A stretch of DNA of 11,631 bases from Peptococcus simiae. Its GTDB lineage: Bacteria > Bacillota > Peptococcia > Peptococcales > Peptococcaceae. Every line of letters begins with the position of its first letter. Position 1 is the first letter of the stretch. Below the pieces are notes generated by a model, which saw only the letters and a list, made by a program, of their open reading frames with translations, searched no databases and was not told where the DNA came from. Shown here piece by piece: positions 6,012 to 11,631 of the stretch. The DNA is taken from the NCBI RefSeq assembly GCF_046097595.1, contig NZ_JBJUVG010000022.1, forward strand, positions 1 to 11,631, given 5' to 3'. The position numbers and the translations under genes were made by a program.

Positions 6012-7403
6012 CTAAAATATTTTGCCGGGGTTTAAGATCCCCTTGGGGTCCAGGGCCTGCTTGACGGACAGGGAGGTCTGGATGACTTCTTCCGATAAGG
6101 CGGTCTTAATCCAGGGCTTTTTGGAAATGCCAATCCCGTGCTCGCCGGAAAGGGTCCCGCCACAGGCCACAGCCGCCCGGAAGGTTTCGTCCAGGGCCAG
6201 GTCCAGCCGCTTTTTCTGGTCAGGGTCGGCCAGGTCCAATAAAAAGGCCGGGTGGAGGTTGCCGTCGCCGGCGTGGCCGTAGATGGCCAGGCGGAGGTCG
6301 TGGCGGTCGGCAATGGCATTGAGGTCCCGGACCACCCGGGTCAGGGCCGACCGGGGGACGGAGATATCCTCCCCGACCTTATCCGGAGCCAGGGCCGCCA
6401 CAGCAGAAGAGAGCTTCCGCCGGACCTGCCACAAGGCCGCCGACTCTGCCGGGTCCGTCGTGGTCAAAAAGCGGGTGGCCCCATGGGCCTCGGCCAGGGC
6501 CCGGAGCCCCTCCAATTGGGACAGGACCCCTTCCGGGCGGTCGGCGTCCACGTCAAAGAGGACCATAGCGGTGGTAGCGGCCGGGGCGTCAAAATCTAAA
6601 AACTGTTCGGCGGCCTGGATGGAGACCTGGTCCATGAGCTCAGCTGCCGCCGGCACCAGGCCCTTCTCCAGGGCGGCAGAGACCGTTTCGCAGGCGGCCT
6701 CGATACCGGTGAAGCAGGCCTGGGCGGTGCCCTTGTAGGCCGGAGCTGCCAAGAGCTTGAGGGTGGCCTCGGTGATAATCCCCAGGGTTCCCTCAGACCC
6801 GATAAAGAGGCCGACCAGGTTGTAACCGGTGACATTTTTCACCATCTTGCCGCCCACTTCAATGACCTGGCCATCGGCCAGGACCACTTCCAAGGCCATG
6901 ACATAGTCAGCGGTCACCCCGTACTTGACGGCGCAAATGCCGCCGGCATTTTCAGCAATATTGCCGCCGATGGTGGAGTAGGCATAGCTGGACGGGTCCG
7001 GCGGGTAGAAAAGGCCCTCCGCCAGGCAGGCATCGGCCAGGTCCTTGGTCCGGACCCCGGCCTGGACCCGGGCCATGAGGTTGGCGTGGTCAATTTCGAT
7101 GATCCGGTTCATTTCATCTAATGCGAGGACAATCCCTCCGGTCACCGGGATAGCCCCGCCGCTACGGCCACTGCCGATCCCCCGGCAGGTCACCGGGATA
7201 TTGTGGCGATGGCAATAGGCCATAACCTGAGAGACCTCCGCAGTGGTCCTGCACTTGCAGACCGCATCCGGTTGAAAGGCCAGGCTCAAGGCTTCCGGAG
7301 AGCCATCGTAAGAATAGCCGAAGGTATCTATAGCTGCCGATAAGACCCGGTCCGGCCCGAGTATATCCGTTAAAGCTTTTAAGTGTTGGGTGAACTGATC
7401 CAT
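6012..7403 (-). CDS. glcD: FAD-linked glycolate/D-lactate dehydrogenase subunit (GlcD-like)
   Basis: The catalytic flavoprotein of the pair: it oxidises a 2-hydroxyacid to the 2-oxoacid on FAD and passes electrons to GlcF. At 463 residues it is full length for the VAO/PCMH family. The FAD_binding_4 domain shows CRGIGSGRSGGAIP (73-86), PPDPSS (134-139), the diphosphate-binding STIGGNIAENAGG (143-155) and NVTGYNLVGLFIGSEGTLGIITEATLKL (190-217). The C-terminal oxidase domain carries YGHAGDGNLHP (375-385) and SGEHGIG (419-425), whose histidines line the active site in this family. ATG 7403 is preceded by GAGGAGG with a 6-base spacer. It is first gene of the glcD-glcF unit and has a sigma-A promoter of its own. 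No lactate permease or EtfAB is in the window, so the electron acceptor is unknown. Confidence 0.93.
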   Translation of the reverse strand: MDQFTQHLKALTDILGPDRVLSAAIDTFGYSYDGSPEALSLAFQPDAVCKCRTTAEVSQVMAYCHRHNIPVTCRGIGSGRSGGAIPVTGGIVLALDEMNRIIEIDHANLMARVQAGVRTKDLADACLAEGLFYPPDPSSYAYSTIGGNIAENAGGICAVKYGVTADYVMALEVVLADGQVIEVGGKMVKNVTGYNLVGLFIGSEGTLGIITEATLKLLAAPAYKGTAQACFTGIEAACETVSAALEKGLVPAAAELMDQVSIQAAEQFLDFDAPAATTAMVLFDVDADRPEGVLSQLEGLRALAEAHGATRFLTTTDPAESAALWQVRRKLSSAVAALAPDKVGEDISVPRSALTRVVRDLNAIADRHDLRLAIYGHAGDGNLHPAFLLDLADPDQKKRLDLALDETFRAAVACGGTLSGEHGIGISKKPWIKTALSEEVIQTSLSVKQALDPKGILNPGKIF

Positions 7404-7444
7404 AAGGGCCTCCTCTATAGCACCGTAAAAAGAAACTTTCTTCT

Positions 7445-7473
7445 ATTATACTGCAGGGACCTGCCGGCGTCAT
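7445..7473 (-). promoter_or_regulatory. Sigma-A promoter of glcD with an internal dyad
   Basis: On the minus strand ATGACG (7473-7468), a 17-base spacer and a perfect TATAAT (7450-7445) lie 42 bases from the glcD start. The spacer contains the dyad GCAGG-GA-CCTGC (7453-7464), a good place for a repressor. Confidence 0.75.
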
Positions 7474-7522
7474 GGTCAGGGGCCAAGGAATTTGTTTTTT
7501 TTGAAAAAATAGGACTACTCTA

Positions 7523-7551
7523 TTGACAGAGAGAAGGGGACCGCTTATAAT
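7523..7551 (+). promoter_or_regulatory. Consensus sigma-A promoter of the metal-resistance operon
   Basis: TTGACA (7523-7528), exactly 17 bases, TATAAT (7546-7551): all 12 hexamer positions match the consensus. A T8/A6 tract (7493-7509) upstream may act as an UP-type element. Such a strong promoter fits an operon held off by a repressor and switched on by metal. Confidence 0.95.
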
Positions 7552-7552
7552 A

Positions 7553-7582
7553 TGAATACATGAATAAATGTTCATATATTCA
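7553..7582 (+). promoter_or_regulatory. SmtB/CzrA-type operator over the transcription start
   Basis: TGAATACATGAATA (7553-7566), AA, TGTTCATATATTCA (7569-7582): two 14-base arms agreeing at 12 of 14 positions. The form matches the imperfect ATGAA/TTCAT 12-2-12 repeat bound by ArsR/SmtB metal sensors. It starts two bases after the -10, so bound repressor would cover the start site near 7558. The regulator is almost certainly the next gene. Confidence 0.85.
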
Positions 7583-7622
7583 AGTAAAAATAACTAAGAC
7601 CCATCCCGAAGGAGGTGCCGTA

Positions 7623-7958
7623 ATGGCAAGCCATACACACGGGCAAACAAGTGGCCATGACTGGGCCCAACTACCGGCGGAAGAAGACCTGACCGCCCTC
7701 ACCGAGCTCTTCAAGGCCCTCAGCGACCCGACCCGGGTACGGATCCTCTGGACCCTCTCCCAGGGCCAGTCTTGCGTGGTCCACATTGCCGAAGCCCTGG
7801 GCATGACCCAATCGGCCATTAGCCACCAGCTGCGCGTCCTAAAGGGGGCCCGCCTGGTGAAGAACACCCGGGATGGCCGCAATATGCTTTACGAACTGGA
7901 TGACGACCACGTGACCCAAATTTTCCAGCAAGGGCTGGACCACGTTTTAGAAAAGTGA
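7623..7958 (+). CDS. ArsR/SmtB-family metal-sensing repressor (Zn/Co/Cd type)
   Basis: A 111-residue winged-helix repressor that leaves DNA when metal binds. The core LFKALSDPTRVRILWTL (29-45) and the recognition helix MTQSAISHQLRVLK (61-74) are typical. The complete alpha-5 metal site D-x-H-x10-H-x2-E is present as D94, H96, H107 and E110, as in SmtB; this dimer-interface site senses Zn or Co. The alpha-3 CxC of CadC is reduced to CVVH (C51, H54), arguing against a pure Cd/Pb sensor. The N-terminal arm has three histidines (H4, H6, H12) that could add ligands. ATG 7623 follows GAAGGAGG; an in-frame ATG at 7560 lies within the operator and is not the start. It is 24 bases before the ATPase gene, in the same operon, and is probably autorepressing. 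Confidence 0.93.
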   Translation: MASHTHGQTSGHDWAQLPAEEDLTALTELFKALSDPTRVRILWTLSQGQSCVVHIAEALGMTQSAISHQLRVLKGARLVKNTRDGRNMLYELDDDHVTQIFQQGLDHVLEK

Positions 7959-7982
7959 TTGACCTGATAAAGGAGGACCATT

Positions 7983-10295
7983 ATGCACACCCACAAGCAC
8001 GCTGGCGGTTGCACCGCCCATGGCGCAGTTTGCAGCCACACCCATTATGAGGGAGCCGGACAAGGTCAGGCAGCCGGTGCTGCCTGCCCCTGCACAAGTG
8101 AAGCCCGGCAGCCCGAAGACGGCAAGGCGCCACCGGCCGATGAGGACGACGAAGGGTCGCGAGACCTTGTCCTCACCTTACCCAACCTCAACTGCGCCAA
8201 CTGTGCCGCTAAAATCGAAGCCGCCGTCGGCGACCTGCCTGAGGTCCAGTCGGCCCAGCTGAACCTAATCCAGCACCGGCTCCGGCTCAAACACTCCGGA
8301 TCGGCCGCCGCACTTTTGGATAAGGTCCAAGCCATCGCTGACCGGATCGAGCCGGGGACCCTGGTCCAGGGCGAGACGCCCCAAAAAGACTTGGGCCATG
8401 TCAGCTTCTGGGATGGACTGGCCAGCCGCAAGAAAACCGTAGCTATGTTGTTTGCGGCAGCGGCCTTTTTCGCCGCCGGTTTTATCCTGGGTGAAGATAC
8501 CAAGCCGGCCCTGGCAGCCTTCCTGGTCGCCTTTCTGATTGTCGGGGGCCCGGTTGTCCTGAATGCAGTCAAGGGCTTTGCCCGGGCTCAATTCTTCAAT
8601 GAAGAAGTCCTCATGGCCATTGCAGCGGTCGGGGCCTTCGGCATCGGGGCCTGGGAAGAAGCTGTGGCGGTCATGCTCTTCTACCAGACCGGGGAATTTG
8701 TCCAGGACCTGGCCGTAGACCGGTCCCGCCGGTCCATCACCGGCCTGATGGACATTAAGCCCGCCTTTGCCAACCTCATCGAAGGGGACAAGGTCCGGGA
8801 AATCGCTCCGGAAGAAGTTCCTGTTGGCGGCAAGATCCTCATCCGCGCCGGCGAACGGGTCCCCCTGGATGGCCGGGTCCTCAAGGGGGCCAGCCAGGTG
8901 GATACCTCGGCCCTCACCGGTGAAAGCCTGCCCCGGGAAGTGGCCGTCGATGACCAGGTCCTTTCCGGCAGCATCAACCTGACCGGGGTCCTGGAAATGG
9001 AGACGACCACTGCCTATGTTGACTCCACGGTCGCCAAAATTCTCGAACTGGTCGAAAACGCCTCGGAACGCAAGGCGCGGATCGAACGCTTTATCACCCG
9101 CTTTGCCAAGTGGTACACCCCGGCCGTGGTGGCCGCAGCGGTGGCCCTCTGCCTGATCCCGACCCTCATCTACGGGCCGGCGGTCTTCCAGACCTGGCTC
9201 TACCGGTCCCTGATTTTCCTGGTCTGCTCCTGTCCCTGCGCCCTGGTGATTTCCGTGCCCCTGACCTTCTTTGCGGGCATCGGCGGCGCCTCCCGGGCCT
9301 CGGTCCTGGTCAAGGGGGCCAACTACCTGGAAGCTCTGGCCGATGTGGATACCGTGGTCTTTGACAAGACCGGGACCCTGACCGAGGGTCGCTTTGCTCT
9401 GAGCGAAGTCCAGCCGGCCGCCGGTGTGGCGGAAGGGGACTTATTCCGGATTGCTGCCGCCCTGGAAGACCACTCCACCCACCCCATTGCCCAGGCCATT
9501 AGCGGGGCCTTTACTGGTGACCGGCCGGCAGTGACCCAAGTGGAAGAGGTCAGCGGCCGGGGCCTGCGGGGCCAGATCGATGGCCAAACTGCCCTAGCCG
9601 GCAATGCCCGGCTCTTAAATGAAGCCGGCATCCAGGTGCCGGCGGTGGAAAATATCGGGTCAGTGGTTTATGTGGCTCACCAGGGGTGTTATCTGGGCTA
9701 CTTCCTGGTGGCCGATAAGCCCAAGGCTGATGCCCAAGCGGCCATCCAAGGGCTCAAGGACCAGGGCATCCGGGAAACCGTCATGCTCACCGGCGACCGG
9801 CAGGCCGTTGGCCAAGCTATTGCCGCCCGTCTGGGCCTGGACCGGGTAGAAACCGAACTCCTGCCTCAGGATAAGGTGACTGCCCTGGAAAAACTCCAGG
9901 CTGATAAACGGCGGGTGGCCTTTGTGGGCGATGGACTCAACGACGCGCCCGTCCTGGCCTTGGCCGATGTCGGCATCGCCATGGGGGCTCTGGGATCTGA
10001 CGCCGCCATTGAAGCCGCCGATGTGGTCCTCATGACCGATGAGCCCCATAAGGTGGCGGAAAGCATCGCCATCGCTCGGCGGACCCGGCGGATTGTCTGG
10101 CAAAACGTCATCTTTGCCCTGGGCGTCAAGGCCCTGGTCATGATCCTCGGGGCCCTGGGCTTTGCCACCATGTGGGCCGCCGTTTTCGCCGACGTTGGGG
10201 TGACCATCCTGGCCATCCTCAATGCCATGCGGGCCATGCAGGTGGCCGGTGGCCAAGAAAAAAGCCAAGCAGTTATCCGTCCGGTTCAATCCTAA
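7983..10295 (+). CDS. cadA: P1B-2 heavy-metal efflux ATPase (CadA/ZntA type; Zn2+, Cd2+, Pb2+)
   Basis: An inner-membrane pump that exports divalent metal at the cost of ATP. The 770 residues start with a His/Cys-rich tail (H2, H4, H6, C10, H13, C17, H19, H21, C35, C37). An HMA domain with the metal site NCANC (70-74) follows. Then come paired membrane helices (about 152-170 and 176-196; 205-240), the actuator TGES (312-315), the transport-site CPC (417-419) in its helix, the phosphorylation site DKTGT (D461), the nucleotide-domain HP (H500-P501), TGD (603-605) and GDGLND (649-654), and two final helices with K716 and D737. The CPC plus TM7 Lys and TM8 Asp set is the P1B-2 signature, separating it from Cu+ pumps. 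ATG 7983 follows AAAGGAGG. Expression is presumably induced by Zn or Cd through the upstream repressor. The exact metal preference among Zn, Cd and Pb is inferred. Confidence 0.95.
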   Translation: MHTHKHAGGCTAHGAVCSHTHYEGAGQGQAAGAACPCTSEARQPEDGKAPPADEDDEGSRDLVLTLPNLNCANCAAKIEAAVGDLPEVQSAQLNLIQHRLRLKHSGSAAALLDKVQAIADRIEPGTLVQGETPQKDLGHVSFWDGLASRKKTVAMLFAAAAFFAAGFILGEDTKPALAAFLVAFLIVGGPVVLNAVKGFARAQFFNEEVLMAIAAVGAFGIGAWEEAVAVMLFYQTGEFVQDLAVDRSRRSITGLMDIKPAFANLIEGDKVREIAPEEVPVGGKILIRAGERVPLDGRVLKGASQVDTSALTGESLPREVAVDDQVLSGSINLTGVLEMETTTAYVDSTVAKILELVENASERKARIERFITRFAKWYTPAVVAAAVALCLIPTLIYGPAVFQTWLYRSLIFLVCSCPCALVISVPLTFFAGIGGASRASVLVKGANYLEALADVDTVVFDKTGTLTEGRFALSEVQPAAGVAEGDLFRIAAALEDHSTHPIAQAISGAFTGDRPAVTQVEEVSGRGLRGQIDGQTALAGNARLLNEAGIQVPAVENIGSVVYVAHQGCYLGYFLVADKPKADAQAAIQGLKDQGIRETVMLTGDRQAVGQAIAARLGLDRVETELLPQDKVTALEKLQADKRRVAFVGDGLNDAPVLALADVGIAMGALGSDAAIEAADVVLMTDEPHKVAESIAIARRTRRIVWQNVIFALGVKALVMILGALGFATMWAAVFADVGVTILAILNAMRAMQVAGGQEKSQAVIRPVQS

Positions 10296-10338
10296 ATCAA
10301 TAGCCCGCCTCGGTGTTGCGGTTTGGATCCTATCCAGA

Positions 10339-10358
10339 CCCGGCCCCGGGGCTTTTTT
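10339..10358 (+). terminator. Probable intrinsic terminator of the metal-resistance operon
   Basis: CCCGG (10339-10343) and CCGGG (10346-10350) form a short GC-rich stem followed by GC and six T (10353-10358). The stem is only 4-5 bp, so efficiency is uncertain. Confidence 0.55.
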
Positions 10359-10400
10359 GCATTTCATTGACCAGCCGGCTACCCGCCTGGCCTGCTTTCG

Positions 10401-10409
10401 TGATATACT
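10401..10409 (+). promoter_or_regulatory. Extended -10 promoter of azlCD
   Basis: TG, one base, then TATACT (10404-10409), an extended -10 element 35 bases before the azlC start. No good -35 lies 17 bases upstream, which fits the extended -10 class. Confidence 0.55.
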
Positions 10410-10443
10410 ATAGGGACCTATTTGCAGGAGAGAGGGGATAGAC

Positions 10444-11181
10444 GTGACAGAGGACAAGAAAATAGCCGCCCGGGCTGCCTTTACCCGGACCCTGCCCATT
10501 TTTTGGGGCTTTCTCTTTTTAGGGAGCGCCTACGGGATGATGATGACCGGCCTAGGCTTTGCCCCCTGGATGCCGGTTCTGATGGCCCTCCTCATTGATG
10601 CCGGCAGCATGGAATTTTTGGTGGTCTCCATGCTCCTCTCGACCTTTAACCCCTTGAGCACCGCCTTTATGACCCTTATGGTCAATGGTCGCCACCTCTT
10701 TTACGGACTTTCTCTTATTGAGCCCTACCGGCAAGCCGGGCCCAAGGCCGCCTACATGATTTATACCTTGAGCGATGAAGTCTATTCCCTCCTGGTGACC
10801 CTGCCGCCGCCGAAAAATGCCGCCGTAGACTGGTACATGTTCTTCGTCAGCTTTTTCCTCCAAAGCTTCTGGGTCTTCGGCACCGCCGTCGGCGCCTTCG
10901 CCGGCAGCCTGATCCGCTTTGACCTGCCCGGCATTGCCTACGTCATGACCGCCCTCTTTGTCGTCCTCTTTATGAGCCAGTGGCGGGAAGGCCGTCCCCT
11001 GGGCCCCTTCAAGCTCACTGCCGGCCGCCGGGCCGCCCTTATTGGCCTGGCAGCCGGCCTGGTCGCCCGCCTCATCTTCGGCCCGGACGGGTTCATGGTC
11101 CCGGCCATGGTGCTCATCTTAGTGGGCCTGCTCACCTGTAGAGATTGGATTGAAAAAGGAGGTCAAGTCAGTGAGTCCTGA
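10444..11181 (+). CDS. azlC: AzlC family branched-chain amino acid exporter, large subunit
   Basis: A 245-residue integral membrane protein that with AzlD exports branched-chain amino acids or their analogues. Hydrophobic segments lie at about 18-38, 42-68, 71-82, 132-155, 163-179, 196-212 and 217-231. Family landmarks are the N-terminal PIFWGFLFLGSAYGMM (18-33), the IDAGSMEFL segment (51-59) and NGRHLFYGLSL (81-91). Translation begins at a GTG (10444) behind a purine-rich AGGAGAGAGGGG. The 3' end carries the RBS of azlD and overlaps it by 11 bases. The gene has an extended -10 promoter of its own after the ATPase terminator. No Lrp-type regulator is next to it in the window. The transported substrate is inferred from the family. 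Confidence 0.92.
   Translation: MTEDKKIAARAAFTRTLPIFWGFLFLGSAYGMMMTGLGFAPWMPVLMALLIDAGSMEFLVVSMLLSTFNPLSTAFMTLMVNGRHLFYGLSLIEPYRQAGPKAAYMIYTLSDEVYSLLVTLPPPKNAAVDWYMFFVSFFLQSFWVFGTAVGAFAGSLIRFDLPGIAYVMTALFVVLFMSQWREGRPLGPFKLTAGRRAALIGLAAGLVARLIFGPDGFMVPAMVLILVGLLTCRDWIEKGGQVSES
11157..11163 (+). promoter_or_regulatory. Ribosome binding site of azlD inside azlC
   Basis: AGGAGGT (11157-11163) ends 7 bases before the GTG at 11171. It shows that azlD starts there and not at the TTG at 11150, which lies upstream of this RBS. Confidence 0.85.
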
Positions 11182-11518
11182 TAGTATCATGCCCCTCTGG
11201 CAGGGCCTGGTGATTATCCTGGTCGCCGCAGTGGTCACCCAGTTTACCCGCTGGCTGCCCTTCCTGGCCTTTAGCCGGCGGCAATTGCCTGACCGGATTG
11301 TCTACCTGGGGAGCGTTCTCCCCTACGCCATGATGGCCCTCCTGGTCGTCTACTGTTTTAGAAAGGTACCTGAGGAAACCGCCGCCTTCTACGGCCTGCC
11401 GGAAGTCCTCTGTGGGATTCTGACCGGGGTCCTCCACTACCGCTGGGGCAACATGCTCCTGTCCATTGCCGGCGGCACCCTGGCCTATATGTGCTTCCGC
11501 CAATTCATCCTGATCTAA
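11171..11518 (+). CDS. azlD: AzlD family branched-chain amino acid exporter, small subunit
   Basis: A 115-residue membrane protein with hydrophobic segments at about 10-24, 44-62, 74-88 and 95-112, the small partner of AzlC. The family landmark TRWLPFLAF (26-34) is present, followed by a YLGSVLPYAMMALLVVYC segment (45-62). It starts with GTG, overlapping the azlC stop by 11 bases, so the two are translationally coupled and made in step. The length is normal for the family. Confidence 0.9.
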   Translation: MSPDSIMPLWQGLVIILVAAVVTQFTRWLPFLAFSRRQLPDRIVYLGSVLPYAMMALLVVYCFRKVPEETAAFYGLPEVLCGILTGVLHYRWGNMLLSIAGGTLAYMCFRQFILI

Positions 11519-11523
11519 GGCTG

Positions 11524-11545
11524 CCTTGAGCCAAGGGCTTCAAGG
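11524..11545 (+). other. Hairpin after azlD, weak terminator candidate
   Basis: CCTTGAGCC (11524-11532) pairs with GGCTTCAAGG (11536-11545) with a single bulged base and a 3-base loop. It is followed by A-rich DNA instead of a T-run, so it is not a standard intrinsic terminator. It may stabilise the 3' end of the azlCD message. Confidence 0.4.
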
Positions 11546-11571
11546 AAATGCAAAAAAACAGTAAAAAATGC

Positions 11572-11603
11572 TTGACAGTCTCTTTTGCCTTTGGTAATAT
11601 AAT
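11572..11603 (+). promoter_or_regulatory. Strong promoter of a transcription unit beyond the window
   Basis: TTGACA (11572-11577), 17 bases, TAATAT (11595-11600); a TATAAT at 11598-11603 has a 20-base spacer. A-tracts at 11552-11567 sit where an UP element would. The gene it serves lies outside. Confidence 0.75.
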
Positions 11604-11610
11604 TTTTGTG

Positions 11611-11627
11611 CCAAGACGCCGTCTTGG
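11611..11627 (+). promoter_or_regulatory. 17-base palindrome at the start of the downstream leader
   Basis: CCAAGACG (11611-11618), C, CGTCTTGG (11620-11627): 8-base perfect arms around one base, beginning 8-11 bases after the -10, thus at or just after the transcription start. It could be an operator or a 5' hairpin in the leader RNA; the window ends 4 bases later. Confidence 0.6.
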
Positions 11628-11631
11628 TTCC

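Noticed and set aside
8066..8572. 168-codon open frame on the minus strand within the ATPase gene
   Set aside because: It is Ser/Arg/Ala-rich shadow translation opposite the HMA and first membrane segments.
9660..10499. 279-codon open frame on the minus strand opposite the ATPase gene
   Set aside because: It is antisense to the P-type ATPase motifs, has a low-complexity Gly/Asp/His composition and no homologous fold; it is a product of GC-rich codon use.
11150..11170. TTG at 11150 as the azlD start
   Set aside because: It is upstream of the strong AGGAGGT, which directs initiation at GTG 11171.

Overview
The window reads as chromosomal DNA of an anaerobic, fermentative Gram-positive bacterium (Bacillota, possibly a Peptococcus-like Clostridia; this is inference). 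Genes are GC-rich, most starts carry strong AGGAGG-type ribosome binding sites, and intergenic DNA is AT-rich. A group B [FeFe] hydrogenase, AzlCD and a YflT-like stress protein fit that picture. There are no rRNA or tRNA genes, no CRISPR array and no insertion sequence. Coding density is high: no gene-free stretch exceeds 300 bases, the longest being the divergent region at about 7404-7622.

Left part (1-2881): a Cof-type HAD phosphatase (-) diverges from a two-domain cupin protein (+). The cupin converges on a pyridoxal/pyridoxamine kinase gene followed by a small YflT/GSP17M-like protein (both -), and two intrinsic terminators lie between the convergent genes. Upstream of the cupin and upstream of the YflT-like gene I see the same unusual promoter pattern, GTTTAA-N14-(G/C)G(G/C)TAT. 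It resembles the general-stress sigma-B consensus and is the most interesting regulatory signal here.

Middle part (2936-7473, all -): glcD and glcF encode the FAD and Fe-S subunits of a glycolate/D-lactate-type dehydrogenase, separated by 9 bases and probably translationally coupled. They are followed by a monomeric [FeFe] hydrogenase with 16 cysteines N-terminal to its H domain, closed by a clear terminator. Together they suggest disposal of electrons from 2-hydroxyacid oxidation as H2, although the link is only by neighbourhood. glcD has its own sigma-A promoter with a small dyad between the hexamers.

Right part (7523-11518, all +): a self-contained metal-resistance operon has a perfect TTGACA-17-TATAAT promoter, a 14-2-14 operator over the start of transcription, a SmtB/CzrA-type repressor with the complete alpha-5 metal site, and a P1B-2 Zn/Cd/Pb efflux ATPase with a His/Cys-rich N-terminus. 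After a terminator come azlC and azlD, overlapping genes for a branched-chain amino acid exporter. The last ~60 bases hold an A-tract-preceded promoter and a near-perfect palindrome belonging to a transcription unit outside the window.

Most of this is recognisable core metabolism and resistance; I see no convincing new multi-gene system. The points worth checking are regulatory (sigma-B-like promoters, dyads in promoter spacers) and the biochemical partnership of the group B hydrogenase with GlcDF.
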